Below, one piece after another: positions 7,193 to 9,255 of a stretch of 9,255 nucleotides of DNA; the stretch's first letter is position 1, and the number at the start of each line of letters is the position of its first letter. Below the pieces are notes generated by a model. That model had not been told where the DNA came from and made no database searches. It worked only from the letters and a program-made list of their open reading frames with translations. Position numbers and translations under genes: made by a program. Origin of the DNA: Desulfobacteraceae bacterium (GTDB lineage: Bacteria > Desulfobacterota > DSM-4660 > Desulfatiglandales > Desulfatiglandaceae); the NCBI GenBank assembly GCA_011048855.1, contig DSCZ01000550.1, positions 1-9,255 of the forward strand. Reading direction: 5' to 3'.

Positions 7193-7828
7193 ATGACTGC
7201 AGGATCAAAAAATCCACTTTGCTGTTTGTTGATCGTATTATGCGCCGTTTTTTTGTACCCGGGCTGCGCCCACCGGAAGTCTCCGGAACGGCCGGACGAT
7301 CTGTGTGAAATATTCCGGGAACAAAGGAGCTGGTACAGAAAAGCGGATGCTTCTTCCCGGAAATGGGGCGTTTCCATCCCCGTGTTGATGGCGATCATGC
7401 ACCAGGAATCCTCCTATCAGGCGCGTGCGAAACCTCCCCGCACTTCCTGCCTGTGGGTTTTTCCCGGCCCCCGTCCTTCCAGTGCCTACGGCTATGCCCA
7501 GGCCCTGGATTCGACCTGGGACTGGTATAAGCGGTCTACGGGAAACACCCGTGCCAGGAGGAACAACTTCGGCGACGCCATCGACTTCATCGGGTGGTAT
7601 TGCAGTATCAGCAGGATGAAATGCGGGATAGCCGCCGGCGATGCCTATAGAATGTACCTTGCGTATCACGAAGGCCACGGCGGGTACAACCGGAGGACCT
7701 ACGCCGGGAAGACATGGCTGTTGAATACCGCACGGAGAGTCCAGGCGCGTTCAAGTTCCTACCAGCGGCAACTAGCCTCATGCGAACGGGAATTCCGCCG
7801 GGGCGGATTTTGTCTTCGGCCGTTTTGA
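7193..7828 (+). CDS. Lytic transglycosylase-like (SLT domain) lipoprotein
   Basis: A 211-residue putative lipoprotein with a lysozyme-like SLT fold expected to cleave peptidoglycan glycan strands. A hydrophobic leader (8-21) ends in LYPGC, making C25 the lipidated Cys; the -3 to -1 residues Y-P-G are a poor match to a classical lipobox. The domain shows the expected order: IPVLMAIMHQESSY (62-75) with E72 as the candidate catalytic acid, then SAYGYAQALDSTW (97-109), DFIGWY (131-136) and YHEGHGGY (158-165). A Cys-containing tail follows (C197, C207). I recall a lipoprotein subfamily sharing the AKPPRT and PSSAYGYAQ segments. ATG 7193 follows the LpxR-like stop by 2 nt with no recognisable SD, so it probably depends on translational coupling. 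Likely anchored in the outer or inner membrane facing the periplasm. A lysozyme-like enzyme of other specificity cannot be excluded. Confidence 0.88.
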   Translation: MTAGSKNPLCCLLIVLCAVFLYPGCAHRKSPERPDDLCEIFREQRSWYRKADASSRKWGVSIPVLMAIMHQESSYQARAKPPRTSCLWVFPGPRPSSAYGYAQALDSTWDWYKRSTGNTRARRNNFGDAIDFIGWYCSISRMKCGIAAGDAYRMYLAYHEGHGGYNRRTYAGKTWLLNTARRVQARSSSYQRQLASCEREFRRGGFCLRPF

Positions 7829-7889
7829 GAGCTTTTTTGGGTGTCATCTTATTTGATGAAACCGTAAAATATTGAAACAACCGTTCCCC

Positions 7890-7928
7890 TCGAGGTCGAG
7901 GTCGAGGTCGAGGTCGAGGTCGAGGTCG
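7890..7928. repeat. Hexanucleotide tandem repeat (CGAGGT, 6 perfect copies) upstream of the patatin gene
   Basis: Six identical CGAGGT units (7891-7926) with a flanking T on the left and CG on the right, 39 bp with no interruption. It lies in the gap after the transglycosylase-like lipoprotein gene and contains no gene. On the minus strand the unit reads GACCTC. This resembles, in the opposite orientation, the GAYNNN tract at 7957-7992. The lack of any mismatch suggests recent expansion or contraction by slippage. Confidence 0.95.
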
Positions 7929-7956
7929 CTATCGGAAGTTGACCGGGGAGGTTTTC

Positions 7957-7992
7957 GACCCTGATACGGATCCCGACCCCGACGCCGATAAG
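7957..7992. repeat. Degenerate hexanucleotide tract (GAYNNN, 6 units)
   Basis: Six successive 6-bp units all begin GAY: GACCCT, GATACG, GATCCC, GACCCC, GACGCC, GATAAG. If translated from the in-frame TTG at 7939 it would give an Asp-Pro repeat, but the patatin start is better placed at 8041, so the tract is treated as non-coding. It lies 28 bp after the perfect CGAGGT tract and is partly complementary to it. The two could therefore pair as an imperfect hairpin. The period is clear; the relationship to the neighbouring tract is inference. Confidence 0.6.
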
Positions 7993-8027
7993 GCGGGAAT
8001 AGTACTTTTTACGACGCCGTCAAAATT

Positions 8028-8032
8028 GGAGG
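8028..8032 (+). promoter_or_regulatory. Ribosome binding site that fixes the patatin start
   Basis: GGAGG at 8028-8032 with an 8-nt spacer to ATG 8041. This favours 8041 over the upstream in-frame TTG at 7939, which has no SD and whose extension would translate the GAYNNN tract. The patatin nucleotide-loop motif begins 11 residues after the 8041 start, as is usual for the family. Confidence 0.85.
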
Positions 8033-8040
8033 TCGGAAAG

Positions 8041-8991
8041 ATGTGGAAGAAGCCCAGGGTCGGAGTAGCACTCGGCGGAGGGGGTGCGAGGGGGATTGCT
8101 CATGTAGGCGTCCTGAAAGTTTTTGAATCCCGGTCTGTGCCGATCCACCTGATCGCCGGTACGAGTATCGGAGCGCTTGTGGGTGGGGCCTATGCCGCCG
8201 GTTTTTCGGCGAAGCAGCTGGAAGACCGCACCATGGAGTTTCTTGCTTCCCCGCTTTTCAGAGACTCGGCCTTGAGCGCCATCGAACGGGAGAATATAGA
8301 ACAAGAAAAAGCCCTGACCAGGAAAATCCATGGTTATGTTCGTTCACGTTTATGCGAGGTGCACGCCTTGTTCAGGCCCGGAGTGCTCTCGCAGGAAGAA
8401 TTCAGGCCGGTGATCGAATTTTTTATTCCGGACATTGGTTTCGAGGATACCAGGATTCCGTTCAGAGCCATTGCCACCGATCTCATAAGCGGAGAGCAGG
8501 TGGTTTTCGACAACGGATCCCTCCGTCAGGCGATTGTGGCAAGCTGCGCGGTTCCAGGTGCCGTGGAGCCTTTGAAGGAGGGCGGCAGGCTGCTTTCCGA
8601 CGGTGGAATCATCTGTCTGGTGCCGGCGTCTGTGGCCCGGGAAAACGGCGCCGACCTGGTTATAGCCGTGGAAGTGGGCCAGGATATATTTCTGGGAAAG
8701 GAGCTTCGAAGCGCCCTCAGCGTTTACTACAGGGCGAGCGACATCATGGCACACCGGTTGACCGAATATGAGCTGAGGGATGCCGATATCGTGATACGGC
8801 CCGGTGTGGGAACCCTGGGGTGGGCGGATTTCTCGAAAGCGGAGGAAGTGATAACTGCAGGCGAGGAAGCTGCGGCTGAACAGATCCAGGATGTCTGCTC
8901 AGCGGCCTCCGGCAGAAGACGATGGACCCATTTCATTGATTTGTTGAGGGGCAGGCGGCGGGACGGCAGGGAAAGGCGGATTGCAGGATGA
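8041..8991 (+). CDS. Patatin-like phospholipase (RssA/NTE-type serine hydrolase)
   Basis: A 316-residue patatin-domain protein, expected to hydrolyse acyl esters of phospholipids or lysophospholipids with a Ser-Asp dyad. The oxyanion loop GGGGARG is at 12-18, the nucleophile elbow GTSIG at 40-44 (S42), and the second catalytic residue is D187 in SDGGI (186-190). A conserved block, IPFRAIATDLISGE (139-152), follows the middle helices, and ASCAVPGAVEP (167-177) precedes the Asp. After DGG the family commonly has Asn-Pro-hydrophobic-Pro; here it is ICLVP, so the usual Asn is a Cys. The tail (293-313) is strongly basic and could contact membranes. No signal peptide or membrane helix is seen, so it is probably cytoplasmic. 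The stop overlaps the ATG of an 8-codon mini-ORF leading to the UPF0280 gene. In vivo substrate is unknown. Confidence 0.93.
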   Translation: MWKKPRVGVALGGGGARGIAHVGVLKVFESRSVPIHLIAGTSIGALVGGAYAAGFSAKQLEDRTMEFLASPLFRDSALSAIERENIEQEKALTRKIHGYVRSRLCEVHALFRPGVLSQEEFRPVIEFFIPDIGFEDTRIPFRAIATDLISGEQVVFDNGSLRQAIVASCAVPGAVEPLKEGGRLLSDGGIICLVPASVARENGADLVIAVEVGQDIFLGKELRSALSVYYRASDIMAHRLTEYELRDADIVIRPGVGTLGWADFSKAEEVITAGEEAAAEQIQDVCSAASGRRRWTHFIDLLRGRRRDGRERRIAG

Positions 8992-9014
8992 CCTATCGGG
9001 CGGGGCAGGCATAA
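8988..9014 (+). CDS. 8-codon mini-ORF bridging the patatin and UPF0280 genes
   Basis: ATG 8988 overlaps the patatin stop as ATGA. It reads eight codons (MTYRAGQA) to a TAA at 9012-9014, which overlaps the UPF0280 ATG as TAATG. The geometry would allow a terminating ribosome to be handed on twice by stop-start coupling. The SD ahead of it is weak. It may be chance: short frames are common and the UPF0280 start has its own weak GGGGCAGG (9002-9009). Whether the peptide is made is unknown. Confidence 0.3.
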   Translation: MTYRAGQA

Positions 9015-9255
9015 TGAGATCCGGTCCTGAAACCTACAGAGCGCGTATCCGGGGCGGGGGACTGGAATCTTTCAGGATACGGGTGCAACAGACCGATCTT
9101 TTTGTCCGTGCAGAACGCAATCTCGAAAATGAAGCCGCCGCGCTTGTGCATGAGGGGAGGCTTCAGATCGAGAATTACATTGAGCGGAATCCCTCTTTTG
9201 CGACCACATTGGTGCCGTGGCCAGCAGACACGACGGCTCCCGCGCTCATCGGGGA
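9014..9255 (+). CDS. UPF0280 family protein (COG2122, ApbE-like superfamily), N-terminal part only
   Basis: An open frame of 80 complete codons runs off the right edge, so only the N-terminal part is present. It matches the start of UPF0280 proteins as I know them: YRARIRGGGLESFRIRV (8-24), QTDLFVRAERNLENEA (26-41), then a helix ending ENYIERNPSF (53-62) and a proline-containing stretch PWPADTTAPALI (68-79). From memory, COG2122 members are needed with a DUF39/COG1900 sulfurtransferase and a ferredoxin-type protein for homocysteine synthesis from aspartate semialdehyde in methanogens and Desulfovibrio. That role is extrapolated here. ATG 9014 is chosen because the family motif starts soon after it and it overlaps the mini-ORF stop. 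SD: GGGGCAGG (9002-9009), weak. Confidence 0.85.
   Translation, partial: MRSGPETYRARIRGGGLESFRIRVQQTDLFVRAERNLENEAAALVHEGRLQIENYIERNPSFATTLVPWPADTTAPALIG

Noticed and set aside
7795..7806. CCGCC-GG-GGCGG inverted repeat as a terminator
   Set aside because: It lies inside the coding sequence, has a 2-nt centre and is not followed by a proper T-run.
7842..7859. TCATC-TTATTT-GATGA hairpin after the lipoprotein gene
   Set aside because: Only a 5-bp AT-rich stem with no T-tract downstream; too weak to call a terminator.
7939..8040. N-terminal extension of the patatin protein from TTG 7939
   Set aside because: No SD at the TTG; GGAGG 8 nt before ATG 8041 and the position of the GGGGARG motif support the shorter form.

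Overview
The window looks like chromosomal core sequence from a Gram-negative deltaproteobacterium (Desulfobacterota). An outer-membrane efflux protein and a lipid A-modifying barrel protein show a Gram-negative envelope. The SecA has the enlarged preprotein-binding region I recall from Bacteroidetes, Chlorobi and deltaproteobacteria. The secA-argJ pairing, a small DUF6485-type Cys-rich protein, a UPF0280 protein and a dispersed repeat at the left edge also fit this assignment. The assignment rests on recalled family patterns, not on a database search.

Layout: positions 1-214 are non-coding. They start inside what appears to be a dispersed repeat (about 1-110) and continue into a small dyad and candidate promoter ahead of tolC. 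On the plus strand follow tolC-like (215-1537), secA (1584-4442) and argJ (4527-5717). A hexanucleotide tandem repeat lies between secA and argJ. A small nine-cysteine protein (5733-5936, minus) is convergent with argJ. It is divergent from a plus-strand pair 2 nt apart: an LpxR-family lipid A deacylase (6042-7190) and a lytic transglycosylase-like lipoprotein (7193-7828). A 212-bp gap with two oppositely oriented period-6 tracts precedes a patatin-like phospholipase (8041-8991). An 8-codon mini-ORF then links to the 5' part of a UPF0280 gene (9014 to the window end).

Functional picture: much of the window concerns the cell envelope: outer-membrane efflux, the Sec export motor, lipid A deacylation, peptidoglycan cleavage and a phospholipase-like enzyme. 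The remainder is amino-acid metabolism (arginine via ArgJ, possibly homocysteine via UPF0280) and one Cys-rich protein of unknown function.

I found no convincing new multigene system. The most unusual features are non-coding: the left-edge repeat, three period-6 tracts with different sequences placed in front of genes, and the mini-ORF coupling junction. No tRNA, rRNA, CRISPR array, transposase or convincing intrinsic terminator was seen.
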